Origin: Pseudomonadota bacterium
Lineage (GTDB): Bacteria; Pseudomonadota; Gammaproteobacteria; Steroidobacterales; Steroidobacteraceae
NCBI GenBank assembly: GCA_021838635.1
Contig: JAKCDC010000025.1
Span: forward strand, 1-37,912
DNA: 37,912 nucleotides
Direction: 5' to 3'
Each line of letters opens with the position of its first letter. Position 1 is the stretch's first letter. Of the stretch, positions 27,162 through 35,406 are shown one piece after another. The notes beneath the pieces were generated by a model. The model saw only the letters and a program-made list of their open reading frames with translations, did not search any database and had not been told where the DNA came from. The translations under genes and the position numbers were made by a program.

Positions 27162-27710
27162 ATGGACCCTGCGAACAAGACCCTGCATTACCGCGGCCGC
27201 GTCATCTCGGTGACCACCGATGAGGTCCGCCTGCCGAACGGCCACCAGGCTACCCTCGAGGTGGTGCATCACCCGGGAGGCGCCGTAGCGGTGGCCATCG
27301 ACGCCGAGCAGCGCGTCTGCCTGCTGCGCCAGTACCGCTACGTCGCCGGCGGTTGGCTATGGGAACTGCCGGCTGGCAAGCTCGAGCCGGGCGAGCCTCC
27401 CCTCGAGACGGCACGCCGTGAGCTGACCGAGGAGGCCGGTGTGCGCGCCACCGACTGGCGCAGTCTCGGCGCGTATTTCAGCTCCCCGGGCGTGTTCAGC
27501 GAAGTGCTGCACCTGTACCTCGCCACCGGCATCGAGCCGGCGGTCGCAGCGCACGAACAGGCCGAGGTGATCGAGGTGCACTGGGTACCCTTCGCCGAGG
27601 CCTGCCAGTGGGCCGAGGGCGGGGAGATCCGCGACGGCAAGACCGCCCTCGGGCTGCTGCGCGCCCGCTACGTGATGTCCTCGGCCGGATCGAGCACCGC
27701 ACCGCGGTAG
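27162..27710 (+). CDS. nudF: Nudix hydrolase, ADP-ribose pyrophosphatase type
   Basis: The 182-aa enzyme has an intact Nudix box at residues 72-94: G, five residues, E, seven residues, RELTEEAGV. The upstream LLRQYRYVAGGWLWELPAG and the downstream YFSSPGVFSEVLHLYLA match ADP-ribose pyrophosphatases, which cleave ADP-ribose to AMP and ribose 5-phosphate. In the same genome region an ADP-ribosylglycohydrolase fusion (33096-34532) would release ADP-ribose, a possible metabolic link. The 3' end overlaps the decayed tail of the convergent glycosyltransferase-like gene by about 43 bp. Confidence 0.9.
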   Translation: MDPANKTLHYRGRVISVTTDEVRLPNGHQATLEVVHHPGGAVAVAIDAEQRVCLLRQYRYVAGGWLWELPAGKLEPGEPPLETARRELTEEAGVRATDWRSLGAYFSSPGVFSEVLHLYLATGIEPAVAAHEQAEVIEVHWVPFAEACQWAEGGEIRDGKTALGLLRARYVMSSAGSSTAPR

Positions 27711-27942
27711 ATCGCCTCGAGCCATACGGCGATGCGCCCGCACGGCCCCTCCAGCCACCCGTAGCGCTCGGGCAGCTCAAGCGCGCGTACAGCTCATCGA
27801 TCGCCTGATGGAAGGCCCTTCGCAGCGCGAGGCGGCCCTCGAACGCCTGAGCGAGGATGGAGGCCGAGGCGGGCGTCCTCACCGTCGCGCTCAACACCTG
27901 CGGGGTCATCGAGAGCGTGAACGCATGGGCCTCAGCACAGGC
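27668..27942 (-). pseudogene. Broken 3' part of the glycosyltransferase-like gene
   Basis: Immediately past the TAG at 27943-27945 the same frame continues with protein-like sequence (HAFTLSMTPQVLSATVRTP, then RRAFHQAIDELYARL). Near 27776-27790 it must shift frame to continue as ELPERYGWLEGPCGRIAVW and LEAIYRGAVLDPAEDIT, ending at a TAG at 27668-27670. The two pieces together look like the natural C-terminus of the upstream protein. One nonsense codon and one frameshift therefore separate it from a full gene. The tail overlaps the nudF 3' end. Sequencing error is possible but would need two independent errors. Confidence 0.6.
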
Positions 27943-28560
27943 CTACGCCTCGATGTGATCCTTCACGGCGCGGATCTTCTCGGGGTCCGTCAGATGACGG
28001 CTGTGCAGCGCGTAGTTATTGGTCTGGAAGCGGAAGTCCTGCGCGCGCGGCTCGCCGAGCACGCGTTCCGCGGCGCACCCGGTCGGCACGAAGGTGCAGG
28101 AGCGCTTGCCGATGCGAAACAGCGGCGTCACGAGCGCATCGCACTCGTGCGCCGCGGTACGCACCACCTGCGCCGCGTACGGGGCGAAGAAATCATCGTC
28201 ATCGTGCGGATAAAGATAGAACGGTCCGGTGCGCGCCAACGCAGCGATTTCCGGCAGCTGGTCATACCCGTAGCGGCTCGCCTCGCTCACGGCGGCGAGA
28301 TCGGCCGCGCTGAGGCGCACCAGCAGCGCACGGAACGTGAAGAAATCGGTGTCGAAGCGTTCGTTCCACGCGCCGATGAGCGCCGCGAGGTCCTGCGGAA
28401 ATCCCGGAACGGCGTGATCGGGCACGTAGCGGCGCGGATCGATGGGCAGGCCGCGACGGAAGTCACTCGACAGCGCGGCCCAGTCGGGGGACTGTCGGCG
28501 CAGCAGGATGAGTCGGTTCATCGGCGTGGCACGCGGCAGTTCAAGGGTCGAGACGCACAC
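27943..28560 (-). CDS. Glycosyltransferase-like protein, apparently truncated
   Basis: The open part encodes 205 aa. It contains PMNRLILLRRQSPDW, FFTFRALLVRLSAADLAAV and an acidic YPHDDDDFFAPYAAQV near residue 118 that looks like the metal-binding DxD cluster of a glycosyltransferase; it faintly resembles the putative rhamnosyltransferase group. The reading frame stops at a TAG after HIEA, although coding-like sequence continues beyond it. GTG at 28560 or ATG at 28521 may be the start. Function is an inference from the acidic cluster. Confidence 0.5.
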   Translation of the reverse strand: MCVSTLELPRATPMNRLILLRRQSPDWAALSSDFRRGLPIDPRRYVPDHAVPGFPQDLAALIGAWNERFDTDFFTFRALLVRLSAADLAAVSEASRYGYDQLPEIAALARTGPFYLYPHDDDDFFAPYAAQVVRTAAHECDALVTPLFRIGKRSCTFVPTGCAAERVLGEPRAQDFRFQTNNYALHSRHLTDPEKIRAVKDHIEA

Positions 28561-28724
28561 GATAGCCGCCCCGGGCGCGCAATGCGCGTCGCCGCAGTCC
28601 TCGATCGCGGCGGCTCCACCAAAGTGGTCGGAGGGCGGTATTCAGATTCGACTTGCGTCCTCGAGGCCACAGAGCGGGACTGCGCCGATTCGAAGAGGAG
28701 CGCTGACCCGCGGACCCATCGCGC

Positions 28725-28916
28725 TCATAGGAGCATTTTATGGCCTTCGACGAAGGGGCCCCGCTGGGGCCAGATCGGACACAGTGCCTCGACGACGGCC
28801 ATCAGATCATCGAGCGCCCGGAACGGATCCTCTGCACAAGTGGCCGGCAGCGCTAAACCGCCGTCCGCGGCAAGCGGCGCGTCCTTCAAACTAGTCGAGT
28901 TCCCGGAGGAGGTCAT
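28725..28916 (-). CDS. Small partner protein downstream of the nucleotidyltransferase
   Basis: About 63 aa, overlapping the end of the nucleotidyltransferase gene by 26 bp in another frame. The part beyond the overlap reads LKDAPLAADGGLALP, ALDDLMAVVEALCPIWPQR and then GPFVEGHKMLL, a coherent acidic protein-like sequence unlike a shadow frame. From memory, short proteins with VVEALCP-WP-R often follow this kind of nucleotidyltransferase gene. Start choice is uncertain: ATG at 28916, or TTG at 28889 just after the upstream stop. Function is unknown; an antitoxin-like or accessory role is only a guess from gene pairing. Confidence 0.5.
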   Translation of the reverse strand: MTSSGNSTSLKDAPLAADGGLALPATCAEDPFRALDDLMAVVEALCPIWPQRGPFVEGHKMLL

Positions 28917-29427
28917 TGAGCAGCGGCTCGCGGTCAAAGAGACGAAAATACTCGCGCACCTCCGCCATGTCGAGCCGTTCCCGGTTGGCCCGGAGCAGCG
29001 CGCGGATGTCCTCGAGATCTTGAGTCCGCCGAGGATCATTGGCCAGCCCTTGCAACTTGAACCCAATCAGACCTTCGCTACTGATGACGCGCAACTCCCC
29101 GAGAGAGGTCACGAGCGTCCGGGCACCTGCCAGCAACCGCTTGGCCGCCGGACGGTGCGCGTAGAGCAAATCGACGCGCTCGTCGCCGCGCACGCAATTG
29201 GCCGCATCCGCGCTGCGATGAACGCTTCGATAGCCGAGCGCGGTGAGCTCCCTCTCAATCGCATCAGCGTTCTCCAAGTCCACCAGCAGGTCGACGTCCT
29301 GGGTCGCACGAATCACGTTGTAGGGCGCGAGCGCGAGGCCCCCGATCAGCGCGTACCGGACACCGATGTTACCGAGCATGGCAGTCAGTTCGCGGATCTG
29401 TCTGCCGAGGCGCGATACCGTAGTCAT
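28891..29427 (-). CDS. Nucleotidyltransferase-fold protein (AbiEii/MNT-like)
   Basis: The 178-aa protein has the minimal polymerase-beta-type core YALIGGLALAPYNVIRATQDVDLLVD, in which the GG and the DxD metal pair are intact, and a later VDLLYAH third acidic position. This is the fold of AbiEii toxins and of the MNT antitoxin group, which move NMPs onto RNA or proteins. The upstream sequence has TAATAT as a possible -10, 15-20 bp before the ATG at 29427. A small gene overlaps its 3' end, giving a compact two-gene module of the kind often found in defence or toxin-antitoxin loci. Confidence 0.75.
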   Translation of the reverse strand: MTTVSRLGRQIRELTAMLGNIGVRYALIGGLALAPYNVIRATQDVDLLVDLENADAIERELTALGYRSVHRSADAANCVRGDERVDLLYAHRPAAKRLLAGARTLVTSLGELRVISSEGLIGFKLQGLANDPRRTQDLEDIRALLRANRERLDMAEVREYFRLFDREPLLNDLLRELD

Positions 29428-29492
29428 GATAGGACAATATTAGCCCTTTCCCATCCGCTTCGTCGCACTGGAAGGGCTTGCAGGGGCGCTCT

Positions 29493-30140
29493 TCAGGTCA
29501 ACCGCTCGATGTGCGAGCGCTTGCGTGCGTTGCTGTAGCGGTAGAAGCGACGCAACTCCGCGAGCACCACCGCCTGTCCGCCGTGCGGCCCGTGCAGCAG
29601 GTGCTCGAGCCGGCGGCAGAAGCGCTCGGCATAACCGCTCGCATGGCGATACAGTGCAGCGCGCTCCCCTGCGAGCTCAGGGTCGATGCGCGAGCGCGCG
29701 AACAGCAGTCGGCGCAGCTCGGCCGGAAAGTGCTGCGGGCACTGTTCGCGCAGCAGCCAGAAGCTGGTCACGTACTTATCCACCTCGGCTTGCATCTCCA
29801 GCTCGAGCAGCGAGACCGGCCGGTCGTGCGCGGCGTTCCAGGCCAGGTAGAGGAAATGGCTCACGCCCTCGAGCGCGACCCACCAGTCCGCGACATTGCG
29901 CTCATCGAGTCGCACCATGGGGTCGGCACGGGCCAGCCGCTCGAGCAGCTCCGGGGCGAGGTACAGCGAGACCGCCATCTCATCGCCGTCCTCGGCAACA
30001 ATCAGATCCTCCTCGCTTCGCCGGGCACGCACCGCCTCGGGCAGGTGCGCTCGGTCGGTGACGAGAAAGTCGTACACGTCGTAGCCGACGCCCAGATCAT
30101 AGATGCCGCCGATCAGCTCCTGCACGCGCGTGAGGATCAT
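29493..30140 (-). CDS. Conserved-looking protein of unknown function, operon member
   Basis: The 215-aa product starts MILTRVQELIGGIYDLGVGYDVYDFLVTD and continues with a charged region, NVADWWVALEGVSHFLYLAWNAAHDRP and an HPA-rich helical C-terminus ending YSNARKRSHIERLT. It has no signal peptide or obvious membrane helix, and I do not recognise the family. The ATG at 30140 lies 3 bp after the stop of the next upstream gene, so the two are surely cotranscribed and possibly coupled. Its stop is followed by the nucleotidyltransferase module 65 bp away. Confidence 0.75.
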   Translation of the reverse strand: MILTRVQELIGGIYDLGVGYDVYDFLVTDRAHLPEAVRARRSEEDLIVAEDGDEMAVSLYLAPELLERLARADPMVRLDERNVADWWVALEGVSHFLYLAWNAAHDRPVSLLELEMQAEVDKYVTSFWLLREQCPQHFPAELRRLLFARSRIDPELAGERAALYRHASGYAERFCRRLEHLLHGPHGGQAVVLAELRRFYRYSNARKRSHIERLT

Positions 30141-30143
30141 CGC

Positions 30144-30791
30144 TCAATGCAGCGCGCCGAGCGCCGCCCCCGGCTGCGCCGCCGGCTCGACGCCAAGCCG
30201 CCTCAACAGCGCGTAGCTGCGCCGGCTGCCGGTCTTCAGCCACTGCTCGTACAGGCGCAGAACGTCCCGGCAGGTGTGGGTGTAACCGGCCTCGCTCAGC
30301 TCGTTGAGCGCATCGACCATGGGTTGGAACTTCGCGGCAAGCTCGGCAAACACCTGCCCGAGCACACGGCCGCGCCGGGCCGCGGCCTCCTGCGGCGCCG
30401 CCGGCGCACACAGCCGCCGGGCGAGCGTGTCGTAGGCGCACCCACCCATGGCGATGTGATAATCGATATCGATCAGCTTGCGCGCAAAGCCGCGCGCGAA
30501 GAATCCGGCGATGAACAGCGAGACGTCCCCGAGACGCTGCAGGCCGCGCTCGCGCTCCGCGCGGGTGCGCGCCTCAAGCGCCTCGGAGAGCATCACGACG
30601 AGCGGCTTCAGCCGCAGCCCCTCGGCGGTCGTTTCGAACAGCGCCTCGGAGCGGGCAAACAACGTGAGCAGGTTCACCACGTAATGCTCGGTCTGCTCCT
30701 CGAGCGCAAGATGCTGATTGGTGAGCGCCCCGTGCAGCGCATCCTTGAAGTACTCGGTGAGATTCCCGACCGGCTGGATTCGGCTCGACAT
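30144..30791 (-). CDS. Conserved-looking helical protein of unknown function, operon member
   Basis: The 215-aa product begins MSSRIQPVGNLTEYFKDAL and contains VVNLLTLFARSEALFETTAEGL, LGDVSLFIAGFFARG and KLIDIDYHIAMGGCAYDTLA. It appears all-helical and soluble. I do not recognise the family. The ATG at 30791 suits the protein; a longer frame to 30848 adds unrelated residues. It is 178 bp downstream of the ATP-grasp gene stop and 3 bp upstream of the next gene. The preceding 120-bp gap (30849-30968) contains a GCGGTT/AACCGC palindrome (near 30864-30877) that could mark a separate promoter. Confidence 0.75.
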   Translation of the reverse strand: MSSRIQPVGNLTEYFKDALHGALTNQHLALEEQTEHYVVNLLTLFARSEALFETTAEGLRLKPLVVMLSEALEARTRAERERGLQRLGDVSLFIAGFFARGFARKLIDIDYHIAMGGCAYDTLARRLCAPAAPQEAAARRGRVLGQVFAELAAKFQPMVDALNELSEAGYTHTCRDVLRLYEQWLKTGSRRSYALLRRLGVEPAAQPGAALGALH

Positions 30792-30968
30792 GAATGGTTC
30801 GACCTCCCGCGCGGCGCACTGTTGATGACAACGGCGGTCCGCGCTCAAAGTTGATCCAACATAGCGGTTAAAACCGCGACCCGGTGCTCATTTTAGGGGT
30901 CGAAAGCACGGAATTTCCATCCGCGCCGTTAGCAGCCCACGACCCAGAGTGCTGACAGAGGAGCGCGC

Positions 30969-31991
30969 TCAGCGCCAGAGGGCGCGGTAGGACAACCCGA
31001 GCTTCATGATCCGCTCGAGCAGATCGCGGTACTTGATGCCGACGGCGAGCGCCGACTCGGCGAAGTCCTCCCCGTCCTGCAGGTTCGGGTTGGCATTAGC
31101 CTCGAGCGCATACAGCCGTCCATCGCGGGTGAGGCGAAAATCCATGCGTGCATAGCCGGATAATCCGAGCACCCGGTAGATGCGCCGCGACAGCTTATCG
31201 AGCTGCACCTCGACGCCGCTTGGCAGATCAGTCGCTTTGTGCGTGGTGATACCGTAGCGCTCGCGGTACTCATGGTCCCATTTGACCTTGCGAGTGGCGA
31301 TCATTGGCAGCGATTCGGGCATCGAGCCAAACGCCATCTCCCACACCGGCAGGCGGACCAGGCGCTCGTTGCCGAGTACCCCGACGTACAGCTCCCGCCC
31401 CTCGATGTACTCCTCGACCAGTGCATCGGAGCCGATCTGCTCGTACATGAACTCCACCCGCTCCTTCAGCCGCGGCAGGTCATCGACCACCGAGGCCTGC
31501 GCGATCCCGAGCGAGGCGTCCTCGGTGGCGGACTTCACGAACAGCGGAAAGGTGAGCTTGCGCGCGGTGCGCACCGGCGTGCCGCGCCGGAACACCTCGA
31601 AGCGCGGCGTAGGGATGCGGTGGTAGGCAAGCAGCTGCTTGCTCAGCGGCTTGTCGCGCGAGAGCAGCAGCCCGCGCGGATTGCAGCCGGTGTACGGCTG
31701 GCGCAGCAGCTCGAGGTACGCCACCACGTGCTGGTCGTAAGTGACGATGCCGTTGAATTCCTCGAGCAGATTGAACACGACATCCGGCTTCCATTCCAAG
31801 ATCGCCACACGCATCTCGGTCAGACTGTCGAGCACCCCGAGACAGCGCACGTCATGGCCGCGGCGGCGCAGCGTCGTGGTGACGTTGTACTCCGTCCGCC
31901 ACTCGTCGATTTCCTTCTCACTGTGATTGGCGAGCGTCTTCGGCGGCACCAGACTGGAGTGCACCACGACCAGCGTGCGCAGTTTCTTCAT
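30969..31991 (-). CDS. ATP-grasp ligase of the D-Ala-D-Ala ligase type
   Basis: The 340-aa protein has an ATP-grasp fold. The N-terminal domain runs from LRTLVVVHSSLVPPK to NGIVTYDQHVVAYLELLRQPYTG. ATP-binding follows in FPLFVKSATEDASLGIAQASVV and ALVEEYIEGRELYVGVLG. The Mg-binding end is ALEANANPNLQDG. The last segment resembles the NPxP/N-type metal loop of D-Ala-D-Ala ligases, but the N-terminus (SEKEIDEWRTEYN) does not match cell-wall Ddl enzymes, so the substrate is probably a different amino acid or peptide. It overlaps the upstream metallopeptidase gene by 4 bp (ATGA), which suggests translational coupling. Confidence 0.85.
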   Translation of the reverse strand: MKKLRTLVVVHSSLVPPKTLANHSEKEIDEWRTEYNVTTTLRRRGHDVRCLGVLDSLTEMRVAILEWKPDVVFNLLEEFNGIVTYDQHVVAYLELLRQPYTGCNPRGLLLSRDKPLSKQLLAYHRIPTPRFEVFRRGTPVRTARKLTFPLFVKSATEDASLGIAQASVVDDLPRLKERVEFMYEQIGSDALVEEYIEGRELYVGVLGNERLVRLPVWEMAFGSMPESLPMIATRKVKWDHEYRERYGITTHKATDLPSGVEVQLDKLSRRIYRVLGLSGYARMDFRLTRDGRLYALEANANPNLQDGEDFAESALAVGIKYRDLLERIMKLGLSYRALWR

Positions 31992-33025
31992 AGAAAAATG
32001 TGCGGCGTTTCACCTTGCGAATACATCGACACCAGCCGCTCCAGCAGCCAGCGCGAGACATGCACGGCATCGCGGCGGCTGCCGCGCACGTACAATTGCA
32101 ATGCCTCGCTACGATCAATCATCATCAGCATGATCTCACGTACACTATAGCGCGGCAGAGCAAGTTCGCGCGAGACGGCATCTATGAGCTCGCGCTGATG
32201 CGCACGCAGCACCGCACAGGCGCGCGCGGCGTCCTTGCGCGGGCGCTGCTCGGTGAACACCCAGGCCAACATCCCCTCGACCATGCTGCGCCGGTACTGT
32301 CCGTAGCGCACCACCTTGCGACGGTAATGTTGCTCGAGCGTGCGCATGTTGTATTCGATCGGCTCGATGCGGTCGCGATTGCGGACCGGCGGGCGCTGCG
32401 CGCGCACTTCCTGCATCAGCTGATCGACCACGTGCAGCTTGCGCACCGCCGGCCACTCGGCATAGCGCTTGCGCCAGGCCGAACGCGGCGTCAACCACAC
32501 CGCGAAGGTTTCGGCGAAATCCTCCGTGGGATGCGCCTGCGCATACCAGTCGCCGAGGTGATGCACGTAGCGGCGGCTGCCGGGGCGCGCCCGGTAGCGG
32601 TCCGGGTAGCGGCGCGAGGCGGGCCCGAACACCTCACGCCAGCACTTGCGCCGGCGCAAGCGGTACGCATTGTCGATGGCATGACCGGCCTCGTGACGCA
32701 GGATGCGCATGAACCAGCGCGCATTGCCGCCCTCCACCTCGCCCATGATGTTGCGCTCGAGGCGCATCAGGCGCGGGTGCGCCAGGTAGAACGGGACGGC
32801 GATGCCCGGCACGCCGTCCGGCGAGAACCACTCCTCGGAGAACCACACATGCGGGCGGAAGTTCAGTCCGCGCGCCTGGAGTTCCTCGTAGAGACGGCGC
32901 ACGTGCGTCTGGATCGCCGAGTGATCGACGCTCAAGTGCAAGTCGCGGAAGCGCAGCTTCAGCAACTCTTCATCGCTCAAGCGGGCCCACTGGGCGGTCC
33001 GCGGCCTGCTCTGCGGTGCGCTCAT
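31988..33025 (-). CDS. Zinc metallopeptidase-like protein (PF15887-like, HExxH)
   Basis: The 345-aa protein has a gluzincin-type HEAGH zinc motif at residues 111-115 (MRILRHEAGHAIDNAY) and a downstream EDFAETFAVWLTP (about 168-180) that can supply the third ligand. It resembles the putative zinc-binding metallopeptidase family PF15887. It has no signal peptide, so it is probably cytoplasmic. The ATG at 33025 has GAGG six bases upstream; a TTG at 33031 is an alternative. It overlaps the ATP-grasp ligase gene by ATGA. A peptidase tied to a ligase suggests a peptide or protein-tag cycle, but this is inference. Confidence 0.82.
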   Translation of the reverse strand: MSAPQSRPRTAQWARLSDEELLKLRFRDLHLSVDHSAIQTHVRRLYEELQARGLNFRPHVWFSEEWFSPDGVPGIAVPFYLAHPRLMRLERNIMGEVEGGNARWFMRILRHEAGHAIDNAYRLRRRKCWREVFGPASRRYPDRYRARPGSRRYVHHLGDWYAQAHPTEDFAETFAVWLTPRSAWRKRYAEWPAVRKLHVVDQLMQEVRAQRPPVRNRDRIEPIEYNMRTLEQHYRRKVVRYGQYRRSMVEGMLAWVFTEQRPRKDAARACAVLRAHQRELIDAVSRELALPRYSVREIMLMMIDRSEALQLYVRGSRRDAVHVSRWLLERLVSMYSQGETPHIFL

Positions 33026-33095
33026 CGGCAACCTCGCCCGGCGCGGGGCAAGTGCAATGCGGGAGCGGCGAGCTTAGCAGCCCGAGCGCGTCACA

Positions 33096-34532
33096 TCAGC
33101 CCATGTGCACCAGCGCGTGCGCGAGCATTCGGTCGGCGAACGCCTCGATGAGCGGAGCGCGCAGCAGCGCCGCACGCCACGGCGCCGGGATGGCGGCGGC
33201 ACCGTAGAAGGCGCCGGCCAGTTGACCGCACACCGCCGCGGTGACGTCCGAGTCGCCACCGAGATTGGCCGCATGCAGCACGGCAGTGCGGAAATTGCTG
33301 GTCGCAGCCAACGCCTCGAACGCCCCGGAGAGCGCCCGCGTGACGCCCTTGCCGGCGCTGCCCGCCGCGGCCGCGCGCTGCTCGGCGAGAATCCGCGCCT
33401 TCGGCTCCCCGTGCAGCGCCGCGAGCAGCGCGCGCGCCAGATCGGCGCAGGCGTTGAGCACGGTGTTGGCCTGGCAGGTGGTGCGGGCCGATTCGCGGGC
33501 CAGCCGTTCGGCCTCCGCCGGCACGGCGAACGCGAACAGCACGGGCGCAACGACCCGCGAGAGCGGCTCCGGGTCGAGCTGCGCCGGGTCATGCGAGCCG
33601 GAAAACGGCTGCTGTCGCCAGCCGGCCAGCGCCAATGCCCGCGCGGTGCTCGCCGTGATGCCGAGGCACTGGCCGGTGGCCGAGAGGTGTCCGTCGCGCT
33701 GCCAGCGCCGATAGCGCTCGACCTGATCGGCCGGTTCGAATCCCTCGCACTCGAGCAGGCTTTGCGCCAGGCACAGCGCCATGGCCGTATCGTCGCTCCA
33801 GGCCCCGCGCGGCAGCGCAAACGGCCCGCCACCGAGCATGTCGGCCACCGGCGTGAAGGTGCCGGGCCGGCGATACTGGGTGGCCGCGCCGACCGCATCG
33901 CCGACCGCCAGCCCGAGCAGCGCCCCGAGGAAGCGCTCACGCAAGGCACGCGCAGCAGCGAGCGCCGCGGCATCGAACAGCGGATCCTCATCCACCGCCA
34001 CCGCCTCACGCCGGGGCATCGGGCGCGCCGTCCAGGTGCGCACGTACTCCTGCTGCGCCTGAGTTTCGGGAATGCTCGGCCAGTCCGCCGCGCGCGCTGA
34101 CTGCTCCCAGAGACGCTCCAGTTCGGCGAGCGCCTGCTCGCCGGTGAGGCCACGCTCGATGAGCAGGCAACCGACCACGGTGGCGCTGCGACCAATCCCC
34201 GCCCGGCAGTGCACGTAACAAGGCTTGCCGGCGTCCAGCGACTCCAGCAGACACTGGAGGATCTCCTGCATGTGCTCGCGCCGGGCGGGCACGCCATGAT
34301 CGGGAATCGGCTTGCGGTGGTACTCCACCGCAAGCGGCAGCGAATCGTCGTACCCGTCGATCTCCCCGGGTGCGGTCAGATCGATGATGGTGCGGATCCC
34401 CGCATCGCGCAGCCGCGCCAGACGCTCGCGCACGGCCTGCGCGCCCTGGGCGAGCGGATGCTCCCCGGCGAGCAACAACCCGGGATAGACCCAGTAGGCA
34501 TTGGCGAGCGGCGGGGCGAGGGCGGCATCCAT
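33096..34532 (-). CDS. Fusion of a dual-specificity phosphatase and an ADP-ribosylglycohydrolase
   Basis: The 478-aa protein starts MDAALAPPLANAYWVYPGLLL. Residues about 10-160 form a DSP-type phosphatase with the HCX5R loop VHCRAGIGRSAT (Cys109, Arg115) and a likely general acid in IPDHGVP. Residues about 195-478 form an ADP-ribosyl-GH (ARH/DraG) domain with GALLGLAVGDAVG, GAWSDDTAMAL and HAANLGGDSDVTAAV, the usual metal-binding aspartates. A TTG at 34583 adds 17 residues but overlaps ttcA. The ATG at 34532 is 19 bp after ttcA. A single protein that combines the two activities could reverse two protein modifications or process ADP-ribose phosphate derivatives; substrate unknown. Confidence 0.9.
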   Translation of the reverse strand: MDAALAPPLANAYWVYPGLLLAGEHPLAQGAQAVRERLARLRDAGIRTIIDLTAPGEIDGYDDSLPLAVEYHRKPIPDHGVPARREHMQEILQCLLESLDAGKPCYVHCRAGIGRSATVVGCLLIERGLTGEQALAELERLWEQSARAADWPSIPETQAQQEYVRTWTARPMPRREAVAVDEDPLFDAAALAAARALRERFLGALLGLAVGDAVGAATQYRRPGTFTPVADMLGGGPFALPRGAWSDDTAMALCLAQSLLECEGFEPADQVERYRRWQRDGHLSATGQCLGITASTARALALAGWRQQPFSGSHDPAQLDPEPLSRVVAPVLFAFAVPAEAERLARESARTTCQANTVLNACADLARALLAALHGEPKARILAEQRAAAAGSAGKGVTRALSGAFEALAATSNFRTAVLHAANLGGDSDVTAAVCGQLAGAFYGAAAIPAPWRAALLRAPLIEAFADRMLAHALVHMG

Positions 34533-34551
34533 AGAGGGCAGTGTGCGCCGG

Positions 34552-35406
34552 TCAGCCTCGGCCGCCGGCCGCCACAAGCTCAATCTCTTCCGCGGCGCTC
34601 ATCGGCTGGATACGCTGCGCCTCCAGACCGGCGAAATTGAAATGACGCGGGTCGGCGAGGGAGGCCGGATCGAGGTGGCGCAGCGCGGAGAAGATGCTCT
34701 CGGTGCGTCCCGGGTAGGCACGTTCCCACTCGGTCAGCATCCGTTTGATCGCCACGCGCTGCAGATTGTCCTGCGAACCGCACAGCTTGCAGGGAATGAT
34801 CGGGAACCGCCGGCCGCGCGCATAACGCTCGATGTCCCGCTCCGCGACATAGGCGAGCGGGCGGATCACCACCTGGCGGGCGTCCTCGGACAGCAGCTTC
34901 GGGGCCATCGCCTTCAACCGGCCGCCGAAGAACAGGTTCAGAAAGAGCGTCTCGACGATGTCGTCGCGGTGATGGCCGAGGGCGATCTTGGTGATGCCGT
35001 GCTCGGCGGCGAAGCGGTACAGGGCCCCGCGGCGCAGGCGCGAGCACAATCCGCACAGGGTGCGCCCTTCGGGCACCACGCGCTTGACCACGCGGTAGGT
35101 ATCCTGCTCGATGATGTGATACGGCACACCGAGGCCGCCGAGGTACTCCGGCAGCACGTGCGCCGGGAAACCCGGCTGCTTCTGGTCAAGGTTGACGGCG
35201 AGGAGTGAGAACTCGACCGGTGCGCTGCGCTGCAGCGACAGCAGGATGTCGAGCAGGGTGTAGGAGTCCTTACCGCCGGAGAGGCATACCATGACCCGGT
35301 CGCCCGGACCGATCATGGCGAAGTCCTCGATGGCTTTGCCCACCTGTCCGCGCAGCTTCGCTTGCAGACGCACCAACGTCCGCGACATGTGTCCGGGCGC
35401 GTCCAT
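34552..35406 (-). CDS. ttcA: tRNA 2-thiocytidine biosynthesis protein TtcA
   Basis: The 284-aa enzyme thiolates C32 of certain tRNAs using ATP and a [4Fe-4S] cluster. The PP-loop SGGKDS is at residues 43-48. The two CxxC pieces are [10 protein letters not shown] and CKLCGSQDN, and the [14 protein letters not shown] segment is typical of TtcA. The ATG at 35406 sits directly after the TAG of the upstream M32 gene. A methionine at residue 7 is a possible alternative start. Confidence 0.95.
   Translation of the reverse strand: MDAPGHMSRTLVRLQAKLRGQVGKAIEDFAMIGPGDRVMVCLSGGKDSYTLLDILLSLQRSAPVEFSLLAVNLDQKQPGFPAHVLPEYLGGLGVPYHIIEQDTYRVVKRVVPEGRTLCGLCSRLRRGALYRFAAEHGITKIALGHHRDDIVETLFLNLFFGGRLKAMAPKLLSEDARQVVIRPLAYVAERDIERYARGRRFPIIPCKLCGSQDNLQRVAIKRMLTEWERAYPGRTESIFSALRHLDPASLADPRHFNFAGLEAQRIQPMSAAEEIELVAAGGRG

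Noticed and set aside
27808-29538. 576-codon plus-strand frame across the glycosyltransferase-like and nucleotidyltransferase genes
   Set aside because: No domain, and it runs antisense to two family-like proteins; low-complexity composition.
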